A stretch of DNA of 12,634 nt from Candidatus Pacearchaeota archaeon CG11_big_fil_rev_8_21_14_0_20_30_13 (lineage in GTDB: Archaea; Nanobdellota; Nanobdellia; Pacearchaeales; GW2011-AR1), in NCBI GenBank assembly GCA_002762735.1, contig PCVV01000047.1, positions 6,282 through 18,915 of the forward strand, written 5' to 3'. The position numbers and the translations under genes are program-made. Positions 1-6,431 of the stretch are shown piece after piece. Numbering within the stretch: the first letter of the stretch is position 1; every line of letters starts with the position of its first letter. Below the pieces are notes generated by a model. That model saw only the letters and a program-made list of their open reading frames with translations, was not told the origin of the DNA and did no database searches.

Positions 1-2448
1 AAGATAAAGTTCTACCGCGAGACTATTCATTGTTTTTTCTGATAGATATATTCCTGCACCATCTGGATCAAACTTTTGATTTTGAACACTTGGGTAAAGA
101 TAAATTGTTGCATTTATTCCCGTTTTAAAATCTACTAATCCAAAATTTTGAGAGTAAAGATACCTAATCGGTGCTTGATATTGCTGGCTATTATAAACAT
201 AAATTCCGATAGGTTGTGCATAACCTTGATTTGTTTCATGAACAGCAAAACCGAATATTGCCGAACCTTCTTTAGGAAGCAAGGATTTTTTACCGTTATT
301 TGTTAAAACTAAATCTGAATCCAAGGCAAAACCTCCTCGATAAATTCTTGTTGTACCGTTTATAGTTTCCTGTGTCTCCTTTGGATCCGAAACAAAAGTA
401 CTCAAATACGAAGCCCTATCTGAGATATTTTCAGCATCTCCGATTGAAGAGTATGCTGAATATTTTCCAATATCCGTTGGGTCGATTAAGAAATATGAAA
501 CATTATGAGATTTCATAAAACTTTTTGCAGTTTCTGGATAAGGAGTTGTCAAAACATACCTTGCAACCAAATGATCTCCGTATGCATTAGCATTTCCTCC
601 ATCTAAAACTGTTGTTCTATTTCCTAATGTTTGAACAAGATAACCATAATCCCACCAATGCAAAAATACACTATCTGGAGAAGTATTATTTCTCACCCAG
701 CTCATTGCATTTTGCCAATCTTGATTTGCAACTGAACCAGTGTTTTTAGCCGAATATGATAAAGATTGATATGCCCCCGCTGTTCCTGAAAACGGATTTC
801 CAAAAACAGAAATTAGAATTACAATTGCACAAATTATAGTAACAAAGTAGAAAAAATATTTTGAAAGTTCTTCTTTAGAATTAATTGCATATTTCCAAGT
901 TTTTAAAACAAAATAAGTTGTTATCACAAAAATAAAAGGAACAACCATAAAAATAACTCTCACTGCAGATCTCATTGAAATAAGCATTATAATCATCCAT
1001 GAGAACAAAAAGATTGATTCTATATCAACAGATATTTTTTCTTTCGAATAAAGCCAGATTAGAGAGCCTCCGAGAATTAAGAAAGATGAATAATAAAATA
1101 ACTGACTAATAAAACTTACCCCATTTAAAATTTGTGAAGAGGAAGAATATCTCGAAAATAAAATTCCTGAGATAGAAAAAATCCAAATTAAAATGAAATA
1201 AAGCTTATCTTTTTTTATTTTTATTCCTCTCGCAAATTCAAATCCTAAAACAAGAAGGCCTAAGAAAAAAATCCAAAATATTGTGCTTCCCACTTGTGCA
1301 ATCAAGCTAGTTAAATAAGGTTGAGAGAAATATGCAACAGTTAAATTAATTCTTGAAGTTCCAAAAGGGTGAAGAAGTTGTGAATAAATCCCTAAAATTA
1401 AATCGATTGGATTTTTTCCAAAAGCGAAAAGCGCCAAAAATCCTAGAATAAACGTTCCAACAAAAGAATAAAAGATTCTAGTTTTTCTAGAGAGTATTTT
1501 TAGGGGTTTAAAAGAATATTCAAACAAAAAATCGACCAGAATAAATATTGCTGAAAAGGGAACCATCATTCCAAAATTTGAAAGATATTTTCCAAACATT
1601 AAATCTAAAGAATACCCAAAGAGAGGCATAATAAGGATTGAAGAGATTATCCATAAAAAATTAAATAAAATAAATTTTTTCTTTTCATTTTTTTCGTCAT
1701 TTACTCCAAAAAAATAATAGACTAAAGAAGAAACAGGAAAAATTATCACAATAAAATTCGATCCCCCTGACCAAGAGAAAAATGAAAAACCTAAAGCAAT
1801 TCCAACGAATATTCCAAATAAAGAAATTCTTTGGATACTTTTTTTATGAAAATCACTTAAAGAAATAAAATATACTAAAAGAGCCAAAAAGAAAAAAATG
1901 ATTCCCAAAGCCTCATGACTTGAAACTCCTACGCCTGTTCTTCCGAGAAAGCTTGGCGAATAAGCAAGCATTAAAGAAGCAAGAATTGCAAAAGTTTTAG
2001 ATTTTGAAAGATACCAACAAAGAACAAAAAATATTATCAAACTTATTGCAAAAGCAACTGGTGGATAAAGAACATCAATTAAGTCCAAAGTTATTGAATT
2101 ATTTAAAGGATTAATTATTTTGTACACAAAAACTAACGCTTTTGGGAGCATCTCCGTAGTGTAAGTGAGATTCATTCCCGGATTTCTCATGGGATCAATT
2201 GAATCTAATGACGTTCCAGAAAGAATTGCTGCCGCAACCCGATATTCATAAAATGCATCTGGATCTGCAAAAACATAATGACCAGTTGTTTTATCGACTA
2301 AATTTGGTAAACCTGAAAGTCTTATTGAAAAAGAACTTATTAAAATAAACAAAAAAAGAACAATTACAATCCCCCATTGAAATTTTTTATTCTTTAAAAA
2401 ATCAAAATTTAATTTGATTGTATCAGTTAATTCGTCCGAACCCATCAT
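1..2448 (-). CDS. aglB: STT3/AglB-type oligosaccharyltransferase, partial (C-terminus beyond the left edge)
   Basis: This is the catalytic subunit of N-glycosylation, which transfers a lipid-linked glycan to Asn of N-X-S/T sequons on the outer face of the membrane. The frame stays open for 816 codons from an ATG at 2448 (a second ATG follows at 2445) to the window edge, so the C-terminus is missing. There is a short cytoplasmic N-terminus, a first transmembrane helix near residues 25-45, and an external loop with an Asp-Pro-Asp followed by AFYEYR (D62, D64) that matches the first acidic metal-binding motif. Many hydrophobic helices follow to about residue 520. A soluble domain then carries the sequon-binding WWDYGY motif at 598-603 and a downstream DGGN at 616-619. 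The second acidic motif reads GVSSHEA (residues 174-180), where I would expect Asp at S177. It is the last visible gene of the secF-secD operon. The start follows GAGG closely, and ATG 2445 gives a slightly better spacing. Confidence 0.93.
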   Translation of the reverse strand, partial: MMGSDELTDTIKLNFDFLKNKKFQWGIVIVLFLFILISSFSIRLSGLPNLVDKTTGHYVFADPDAFYEYRVAAAILSGTSLDSIDPMRNPGMNLTYTTEMLPKALVFVYKIINPLNNSITLDLIDVLYPPVAFAISLIIFFVLCWYLSKSKTFAILASLMLAYSPSFLGRTGVGVSSHEALGIIFFFLALLVYFISLSDFHKKSIQRISLFGIFVGIALGFSFFSWSGGSNFIVIIFPVSSLVYYFFGVNDEKNEKKKFILFNFLWIISSILIMPLFGYSLDLMFGKYLSNFGMMVPFSAIFILVDFLFEYSFKPLKILSRKTRIFYSFVGTFILGFLALFAFGKNPIDLILGIYSQLLHPFGTSRINLTVAYFSQPYLTSLIAQVGSTIFWIFFLGLLVLGFEFARGIKIKKDKLYFILIWIFSISGILFSRYSSSSQILNGVSFISQLFYYSSFLILGGSLIWLYSKEKISVDIESIFLFSWMIIMLISMRSAVRVIFMVVPFIFVITTYFVLKTWKYAINSKEELSKYFFYFVTIICAIVILISVFGNPFSGTAGAYQSLSYSAKNTGSVANQDWQNAMSWVRNNTSPDSVFLHWWDYGYLVQTLGNRTTVLDGGNANAYGDHLVARYVLTTPYPETAKSFMKSHNVSYFLIDPTDIGKYSAYSSIGDAENISDRASYLSTFVSDPKETQETINGTTRIYRGGFALDSDLVLTNNGKKSLLPKEGSAIFGFAVHETNQGYAQPIGIYVYNSQQYQAPIRYLYSQNFGLVDFKTGINATIYLYPSVQNQKFDPDGAGIYLSEKTMNSLAVELYL

Positions 2449-2469
2449 CCTCAGAAGAATAACCCTTTT

Positions 2470-2952
2470 TTAAACTTTATTCCGACCAAAGTTTAATTGG
2501 ATTTTCTTCAAATTTTTATTATTGAAATAATCAAAAATAATTGAAATTTTGAAAAACCTTCCCATTGTATGATAAGAGTGTATCCAATCTAAGACTAAAT
2601 GAAGGAAAATTCCGATTGCAATAAAATAAAAATAATTATTGAATAACTTTCCAAATAAAGAAAAAATAAAAACCCATTCCAACCCATGAAAAAATGAAAG
2701 ATTTAAAGCATAACTTTTTCTTTTATTTTTTGGAATTTTTGAAAATTGCTTCCCTTTTTTCTTAAACCAATTATACGCTTTTTTAAGACTAAAACTTTTT
2801 TTCTTGAAGATGTAATAGATGTAGTGATCAAAATCAATTAAAACACTTGAGAGAAAGATTAACCCTGCTCCAATCAAACTTACAAAAGAGAAGATAGTAT
2901 AACATCCTATTGAAAAAAGCAACCCAATTAAAATATGAAATTTGGGTAACAT
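2470..2952 (-). CDS. Membrane-bound metal-dependent hydrolase-like protein (YdjM/DUF457-like)
   Basis: A 160-residue integral membrane protein. Helices are visible near residues 7-37, 86-102 and 104-122. Conserved polar residues sit at helix ends in the pattern typical of YdjM/DUF457 membrane proteins: H6 with a following G10, then D40-F-D42-H43, then H89-G-L-E92, then H118-LVL-D122. These His and Asp residues suggest a membrane-embedded metal site, and the family is generally annotated as a putative hydrolase with no settled substrate. A basic, Lys-rich loop at about 50-80 probably faces the cytoplasm. The ATG abuts the secD stop codon with no intergenic base, and aglB starts about 20 nt after this gene, so the protein is co-expressed with export and glycosylation genes. 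A role in lipid or envelope metabolism is inference from this context. The family call rests on the motif pattern only. Confidence 0.65.
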   Translation of the reverse strand: MLPKFHILIGLLFSIGCYTIFSFVSLIGAGLIFLSSVLIDFDHYIYYIFKKKSFSLKKAYNWFKKKGKQFSKIPKNKRKSYALNLSFFHGLEWVFIFSLFGKLFNNYFYFIAIGIFLHLVLDWIHSYHTMGRFFKISIIFDYFNNKNLKKIQLNFGRNKV

Positions 2953-4476
2953 TTATTCTTTCTTGAACCTTTTCAGAAGTTCACCAAATGCAGGACGAGT
3001 TATGAATACTCCTACAGAAATTCCAATTATAGTGGTTATTGCAAATCCCTTAAGAAGTCCTGCTCCTGCCCACATAAGAGGAAGAAGTGAAACTAACGAT
3101 GCAAAATAAGCTCCTAAGATGATTGCAAATGCTCTTTTTAATTTTTGTTTAATACTTAAACTTAATCCTGTACTTGTTTCATCTATTAGAATAACTAAAT
3201 CATCAACTCCTGTTCCTATTGTTGCTAAAATCCCTGCAATTGAAGGGAAATCTAAGTTCCATTTAATAAATGCTGAAATTCCGAGGATAATAACTACTTC
3301 TGAGACTGTAGTTAAAATTACTGCAAGCGAAATTTTCCATCTTTGATATCTAATAAAAATGATTATTGAGATGCTTAAAATTGCCACAATTCCCGCGAAT
3401 AAAATATACTTAACAAATCCTTCCCCTAACATCGGAGAAATTGTATCTAATTTTACAATCTCTAATTTATATGGTAAACTTCCTGTCATTAAAATTGTTT
3501 GAAGTTTTTTCATTTGAGCTTTTGCTTCTGACAAAGCTTCTTCTTGAGTCTTACCAGAACCAGAACCGGAAATTGCAATTTGTGTTGTAGCTCTTCCTTT
3601 TAGCCCTTCACTAATCAAAAGACTATCAACTAGATTATCGTCTAAAATTAAATCTAGTCTTTCTGCAAGATAATTTCCTTGAGAAGTTGAATTTATTGGA
3701 ATATTTTTAGTGATTTCCGCATGCTTTTCTGCTGCAGCTGCACTTAACACAATTTCAAAGTTAAATCTACAAATATATCCTCCTTCGCCTTGATTGCATC
3801 CTTCTATTCTTGCACTTTGGGCATCACGACCAACTGAAGCAATATCTCTAGATCCCCCTTCAAACACAGTTACATTCCCTATCTTTGCCTCAAATTTTCC
3901 CTGTTTAGAAATTAATTCTTTTAAATCTTTAGGAGTTGCACCTGCAATTTCAATTAACATAAAATTATTTCCTGAAAGATCACTTACTGGAGAAACTTTC
4001 AAATCCGTTAATCCAAAGGCATTAAGTCTATTTTGAGTGATTGAAACAAGATCAGACAATTCCCCTTGGTCTAATGATTTATTCTCTGCTTTTATTAATG
4101 CTCTTGAACCCCCTGCAAGATCCAAGCCCAATTTTAAATTTGTTTTGGGAATCTCTCCAACGATTAATTCTGGAAATAAATCCCCATAATAAGTATATTC
4201 TCCTTTATTTGTTCCGACTATTAATTTAGTTTCATTTCCAGAAATAAACTTTCCTGAAATTGCATTTGAATAATCATTAAAATCTGAAATTTTTTGTCCA
4301 TCAATTGAAATTATCACTTGACCTTGTTTTAACCCTTGATCGAACAAGGTTGAATTTTGACCTATGCTTGTTATAACTACCCCTGATTCTAAAAATTTAG
4401 GAGGAAGTCCAAAAATAAAAAGAAATGAGAGAACTAGACTAAATATTAACAACCAAACTTTAAACCCTAATTTCAT
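2953..4476 (-). CDS. secD: Protein-export membrane protein SecD, with a PDZ-like insertion
   Basis: SecD works with SecF beside the SecYE channel and promotes late translocation using the ion gradient. The 507-residue protein has an N-terminal helix (about 5-23), a PDZ-like segment (about 31-95, with the GL-x-x-G-x-x-I-x-x-I-D-G core at 48-60), and the SecD signature LGLDLAGG at 116-123. A large external domain follows. Five helices come after it at about 354-376, 382-402, 411-432, 447-468 and 474-493. The fourth membrane helix of the protein carries AGI...GTGVDD...DE (414-433), the archaeal SecD form of the conserved acidic helix. In most SecD proteins LGLDLxGG follows the first helix closely, so the PDZ-like piece is an insertion. 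C227 and C236 in the external domain could form a disulfide. The ATG overlaps the secF stop codon as ATGA and is preceded by AAGGAG. Confidence 0.96.
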   Translation of the reverse strand: MKLGFKVWLLIFSLVLSFLFIFGLPPKFLESGVVITSIGQNSTLFDQGLKQGQVIISIDGQKISDFNDYSNAISGKFISGNETKLIVGTNKGEYTYYGDLFPELIVGEIPKTNLKLGLDLAGGSRALIKAENKSLDQGELSDLVSITQNRLNAFGLTDLKVSPVSDLSGNNFMLIEIAGATPKDLKELISKQGKFEAKIGNVTVFEGGSRDIASVGRDAQSARIEGCNQGEGGYICRFNFEIVLSAAAAEKHAEITKNIPINSTSQGNYLAERLDLILDDNLVDSLLISEGLKGRATTQIAISGSGSGKTQEEALSEAKAQMKKLQTILMTGSLPYKLEIVKLDTISPMLGEGFVKYILFAGIVAILSISIIIFIRYQRWKISLAVILTTVSEVVIILGISAFIKWNLDFPSIAGILATIGTGVDDLVILIDETSTGLSLSIKQKLKRAFAIILGAYFASLVSLLPLMWAGAGLLKGFAITTIIGISVGVFITRPAFGELLKRFKKE

Positions 4477-5354
4477 TTTTTATTCTCCTTATGTTCTGCA
4501 TACCATTTCAAGATTGAAACATTAGTAATCCATGTATTAAGCATATCAAAAAATAAACCAAGAACAAGAATGATAAATATTTGTGTTAAGACTACTGAGA
4601 ATGATTGGACAATAAATAGAGCAGCTAGAATAGCAAAAAAGGATGTTAGAGTCATTGTAAGTCCCGTCTTGAGTGCTCCTAAAAGTCTTGTATTTAAAGG
4701 ATCTTCATCTCTTTTAAGAACCCTAATAGTAAGAAGAATGTCTGTATCTACTGAATATCCAATAAGCATTAAAAAAGCAACAATTCCCGCTGTAGACATT
4801 TTTAATCCAAATAAATCCACAACAGCAAGTGTCATTAAAATATCCGCAAATGCAGAAAGAATAACTGCCATAGAAGGAATAAAATTTCTAAAGATTATAA
4901 AAACAACAATTGCCATAAAAAGAAATGCAACTAAAATGGCAATTAACAACTGATTATAAAAGCTCTGACTTAAAATTGAACCGGTAAATTCTATATCGGA
5001 ATTTTCTCCTTCAACTAAAGTATAACCAAGATATTCTTCAAGAACATTTTTTGAAATCTCCCAGTCAGAGGTAGTCTCTATAATTAGCGCTTTCTGCTCA
5101 TCTGTTCCAAAGTCATATATCTCTCTTGCATTTAAGTTTTGAAGTTTTTCAAATAAGTCTAATTTAATACTGTTTGCTGAAATTTGATCATAAACTGTAA
5201 TTGATGTTCCTCCTGTAAGCGAGATATCCTTTTTGAAAAGATCTCCAGTTTTCTGGTAGGTTATTGTTAGATAAATCAATGAAAATAAAATTATAATTAT
5301 TGGAATCAGAAGCAAAATTTTATAAGATTTATCGTGCCAATTCTTTTCTTTCAT
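4473..5354 (-). CDS. secF: Protein-export membrane protein SecF
   Basis: SecF is the partner of SecD in the Sec translocase accessory complex. The 293-residue protein has an N-terminal helix at about 11-32, the family signature DISLTGGTSI at 43-52, an external domain of roughly 80 residues, and five further helices at about 133-155, 161-181, 188-210, 228-250 and 255-277. The conserved acidic helix reads AGIVAFLMLIGYSVDTDILL (189-208), with D203 and D205 in the archaeal SecF arrangement. This is the first gene of a minus-strand operon continuing into secD (4-nt ATGA overlap), the YdjM-like gene and aglB. The order secF before secD is the usual archaeal one. A TATA-like box centred 25 nt upstream of the ATG implies a leaderless transcript, which supports this start. 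Confidence 0.96.
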   Translation of the reverse strand: MKEKNWHDKSYKILLLIPIIIILFSLIYLTITYQKTGDLFKKDISLTGGTSITVYDQISANSIKLDLFEKLQNLNAREIYDFGTDEQKALIIETTSDWEISKNVLEEYLGYTLVEGENSDIEFTGSILSQSFYNQLLIAILVAFLFMAIVVFIIFRNFIPSMAVILSAFADILMTLAVVDLFGLKMSTAGIVAFLMLIGYSVDTDILLTIRVLKRDEDPLNTRLLGALKTGLTMTLTSFFAILAALFIVQSFSVVLTQIFIILVLGLFFDMLNTWITNVSILKWYAEHKENKK

Positions 5355-5373
5355 TTAAACCAGAAATTTTTTT

Positions 5374-5384
5374 GATATATAAAG
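5374..5384 (-). promoter_or_regulatory. TATA-like box of the secF-secD-aglB operon
   Basis: On the minus strand the sequence reads CTTTATATATC. It is centred about 25 nt upstream of the secF ATG (5354), so transcription should begin at or next to the start codon, giving a leaderless mRNA. Confidence 0.7.
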
Positions 5385-5435
5385 TTTATTAAATAAGAAA
5401 ATTTCGAGAAATTAGATTTTTATGAAAAAAAATGA

Positions 5436-5547
5436 AAGACGACTTATTGGGTTCGCATCTTTTCGGACACTAGAGCCAGTAACGTAGGAAGCTTAACTTC
5501 TGTGTTCGGGAAGAGAACAGGTGTTTCCAACCTACTATGGCCGTCTT
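5436..5547 (-). rRNA. rrf: 5S ribosomal RNA
   Basis: The minus strand carries the characteristic 5S segment CCGAACACAGAAGTTAAGC in its 5' half. The ends are complementary: AAGACG at the 5' end pairs with CGTCTT at the 3' end, forming helix I. The length is about 112 nt, slightly short for archaea, and the ends are uncertain by a few bases. No 16S or 23S sequence lies on either side, so this 5S gene is unlinked, as in several small-genome archaea. It has its own TATA-like box 27 nt upstream and diverges from tRNA-Leu. It lies upstream of and co-directional with secF, but secF has its own promoter. Confidence 0.93.
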
Positions 5548-5568
5548 CAAAAATTGAAGAGAAAGTTG

Positions 5569-5579
5569 GTTTATAAAAC
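5569..5579 (-). promoter_or_regulatory. TATA-like box of the 5S rRNA gene
   Basis: On the minus strand GTTTTATAAAC is centred about 27 nt upstream of the predicted 5S 5' end. It directly abuts the TATA-like box of the divergent tRNA-Leu gene. Confidence 0.7.
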
Positions 5580-5589
5580 TTTTTATAGG
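5579..5589 (+). promoter_or_regulatory. TATA-like box of tRNA-Leu
   Basis: CTTTTTATAGG is centred about 27 nt upstream of the first base of tRNA-Leu. It lies back to back with the 5S box, so the two stable-RNA transcripts share a divergent promoter only 63 nt long. Confidence 0.65.
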
Positions 5590-5610
5590 CATGATTTCTA
5601 AAAAGAACAT

Positions 5611-5693
5611 GCGGGGGTGCCGGAGTGGTCAAACGGGCTAGGCTTAGGACCTAGTGGTTCATCCTTACGCAGGTTCGAATCCTGTCCCTCGCA
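5611..5693 (+). tRNA. tRNA-Leu(TAG)
   Basis: The acceptor strands GCGGGGG and CCCTCGC pair (one G-U) and the discriminator base is A. The anticodon stem CTAGG/CCTAG encloses the loop CTTAGGA, giving anticodon TAG, which reads CUA leucine codons. A long variable arm precedes the T-arm GCAGG-TTCGAAT-CCTGT, as expected for a class II tRNA. No intron is present and CCA is not encoded. The length is 83 nt. It is the first gene of a plus-strand stable-RNA unit. Confidence 0.96.
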
Positions 5694-5701
5694 TATACCC
5701 T

Positions 5702-5777
5702 GCCTGGGTAGCTCAGCTTGGATTAGAGCACCACACTCCTAATGTGGGGGTCGCAGGTTCAAATCCTGTCCCGGGCG
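5702..5777 (+). tRNA. tRNA-Arg(CCT)
   Basis: The acceptor strands GCCTGGG and CCCGGGC pair (one G-U) and the discriminator is G. The anticodon stem CCACA/TGTGG holds the loop CTCCTAA, so the anticodon is CCT, which reads AGG arginine codons. The T-arm is GCAGG-TTCAAAT-CCTGT. No intron is present and CCA is not encoded. The gene begins 8 nt after tRNA-Leu and has no TATA-like box of its own, so the two are probably co-transcribed. Two tandem units carrying a copy of its 3' end follow immediately. Confidence 0.95.
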
Positions 5778-5912
5778 TAAAAAAGAACCTGCTCGCAGGT
5801 TTCCCAGGGGGATGACCCTTCAGGCCTCAAATCTTGTCCCGGGCGTAAAAAAGAACCTGCTCGCAGGTTTCCCAGGGGGATGACCCTTCAGGCCTCAAAT
5901 CTTGTCCCGGAC
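5777..5912 (+). repeat. Two tandem 68-bp units carrying a tRNA-Arg 3'-end copy
   Basis: The unit at 5777-5844 is repeated at 5845-5912 with a single difference (G to A at 5911). Each unit starts GTAAAAAAG. It contains a hairpin AACCTG-CTCG-CAGGTT (5786-5801 and 5854-5869) and a second possible stem AGGG/CCCT around a GGATGA loop. It ends in TCAAATCTTGTCCCGGGC, which differs from the tRNA-Arg 3' end at one base in the T-arm. The similarity extends leftward through CAGG and a GGGGG run with small gaps. There is no acceptor 5' strand, D-arm or anticodon arm, so the units are not tRNAs. They probably lie in the tRNA-Arg transcript, since the first long T-run comes only after the second unit. Their function is unknown. 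Confidence 0.9.
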
Positions 5913-5913
5913 G

Positions 5914-5919
5914 TTTTTT
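5914..5919 (+). terminator. T6 terminator of the tRNA-Leu/tRNA-Arg/repeat transcript
   Basis: A run of six T follows the second repeat unit directly. Archaeal RNA polymerase commonly stops at such oligo-T tracts. No comparable tract occurs between tRNA-Leu and this point on the plus strand. Confidence 0.55.
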
Positions 5920-5940
5920 AAAAATTTCAGGGATACAAAA

Positions 5941-5949
5941 ATATTTAAA
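5941..5949 (+). promoter_or_regulatory. TATA-like box of the HNH gene
   Basis: ATATTTAAA is centred 25 nt upstream of the ATG at 5970. This spacing predicts a leaderless mRNA and favours that ATG over the in-frame TTG at 5952. Confidence 0.6.
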
Positions 5950-5969
5950 GTTTGAAACCCTTGAAATTT

Positions 5970-6305
5970 ATGCCATTTAAAGATCTTGAAAAAAGAAAAG
6001 AGTATAGGAGAAATTGGTATAAATTAAATAGTTTCTCTGAAAAAAGACACGTTAAACAAAGAAAAGAAAAATTGAAAAAGTGGATTGAAGAATATAAATC
6101 CCGTCTTAAATGCTTAAAATGCAGAGAAACCCATCCATCTACAATAGACTTCCACCATAAAGATGGAAGAAAAAAAGAGATATCTATTTCAAAAATGGTT
6201 TCTGAAGGATATTCTATGTTGAAAATAAAAAAAGAAATTGAAAAATGCCAAATTTTGTGCTCAAATTGTCATAGAAAACTACATTGGAAAAAGAATAAAT
6301 TTTAA
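5970..6305 (+). CDS. Small free-standing HNH-type nuclease
   Basis: The gene encodes 111 residues from the ATG at 5970. An in-frame TTG at 5952 would add six residues, but the TATA spacing and the phage-HNH-like N-terminus MPFKDLEKRKEYRR favour the ATG. The N-terminal half is highly basic and helical and probably binds DNA. The C-terminal half has a zinc-binding CLKC pair, then IDFHHKDG, which holds the HNH catalytic histidine on the first strand, and finally CSNCHRKLHW, which supplies the second CxxC pair and the last His. This is the compact zinc-stabilised HNH layout common in phages and mobile elements. It sits between tRNA-Arg with its tandem 3'-end units and tRNA-Gly, a common insertion context. 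Its target, and whether it is a homing, restriction or domesticated enzyme, cannot be told from the sequence. Confidence 0.85.
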   Translation: MPFKDLEKRKEYRRNWYKLNSFSEKRHVKQRKEKLKKWIEEYKSRLKCLKCRETHPSTIDFHHKDGRKKEISISKMVSEGYSMLKIKKEIEKCQILCSNCHRKLHWKKNKF

Positions 6306-6307
6306 AA
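6300..6307 (+). promoter_or_regulatory. TATA-like box of tRNA-Gly
   Basis: TTTTAAAA lies about 29 nt upstream of tRNA-Gly and overlaps the stop codon of the HNH gene. It may also drive the small membrane protein and RNase P subunit genes that follow. Confidence 0.45.
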
Positions 6308-6332
6308 GGAACCTCTATCATATTAAATTAAA

Positions 6333-6421
6333 GCGCTGGTAGTATAGTGGTTAGTATAACTGGCTTCCATGCATATATGCGAAGTGACCAGTTGACCCGG
6401 GTTCGACCCCCGGCCGGCGCA
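6333..6421 (+). tRNA. tRNA-Gly(TCC) with a 17-nt intron
   Basis: The acceptor strands GCGCTGG and CCGGCGC pair and the discriminator is A. The D-stem is GTAT/GTAT. The anticodon stem ACTGG/CCAGT encloses 24 bases instead of 7. Removing bases 6370-6386 restores the loop CTTCCAA, so the anticodon is TCC, which reads GGA. The T-arm is CCGGG-TTCGACC-CCCGG. The mature length is 72 nt and CCA is not encoded. A small membrane protein gene begins 10 nt downstream without an obvious promoter of its own. Confidence 0.95.
6370..6386 (+). other. tRNA-Gly intron at position 37/38 (canonical bulge-helix-bulge)
   Basis: The exon bases CTTC (6364-6367) pair with the intron bases GAAG (6381-6384) as the central 4-bp helix. 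The 3-nt bulges are CAT (6368-6370) and TGA (6385-6387). The outer helices are the anticodon stem and GCA/TGC around a TATA loop inside the intron. This is the strict hBHBh' substrate of archaeal tRNA splicing endonuclease, with cuts after the second base of each bulge, that is, after 6369 and after 6386. Confidence 0.93.
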
Positions 6422-6431
6422 TTTTTAAAAA

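Noticed and set aside
3119..4229. Several plus-strand frames within secD
   Set aside because: They are complementary-strand shadows of a well-supported secD gene, with no ribosome binding site or family features.
5444..5632. Possible 62-codon minus-strand protein
   Set aside because: It lies over the 5S rRNA gene and the 5' end of tRNA-Leu and has no recognisable protein features.
5777..5912. CRISPR array or further tRNA genes
   Set aside because: There are only two contiguous units with no spacers, and the units lack the 5' acceptor strand, D-arm and anticodon arm.
5952..5969. TTG start for the HNH gene
   Set aside because: The TATA-like box at 5941-5949 would be too close. The ATG at 5970 has the 25-nt spacing seen at other leaderless genes.
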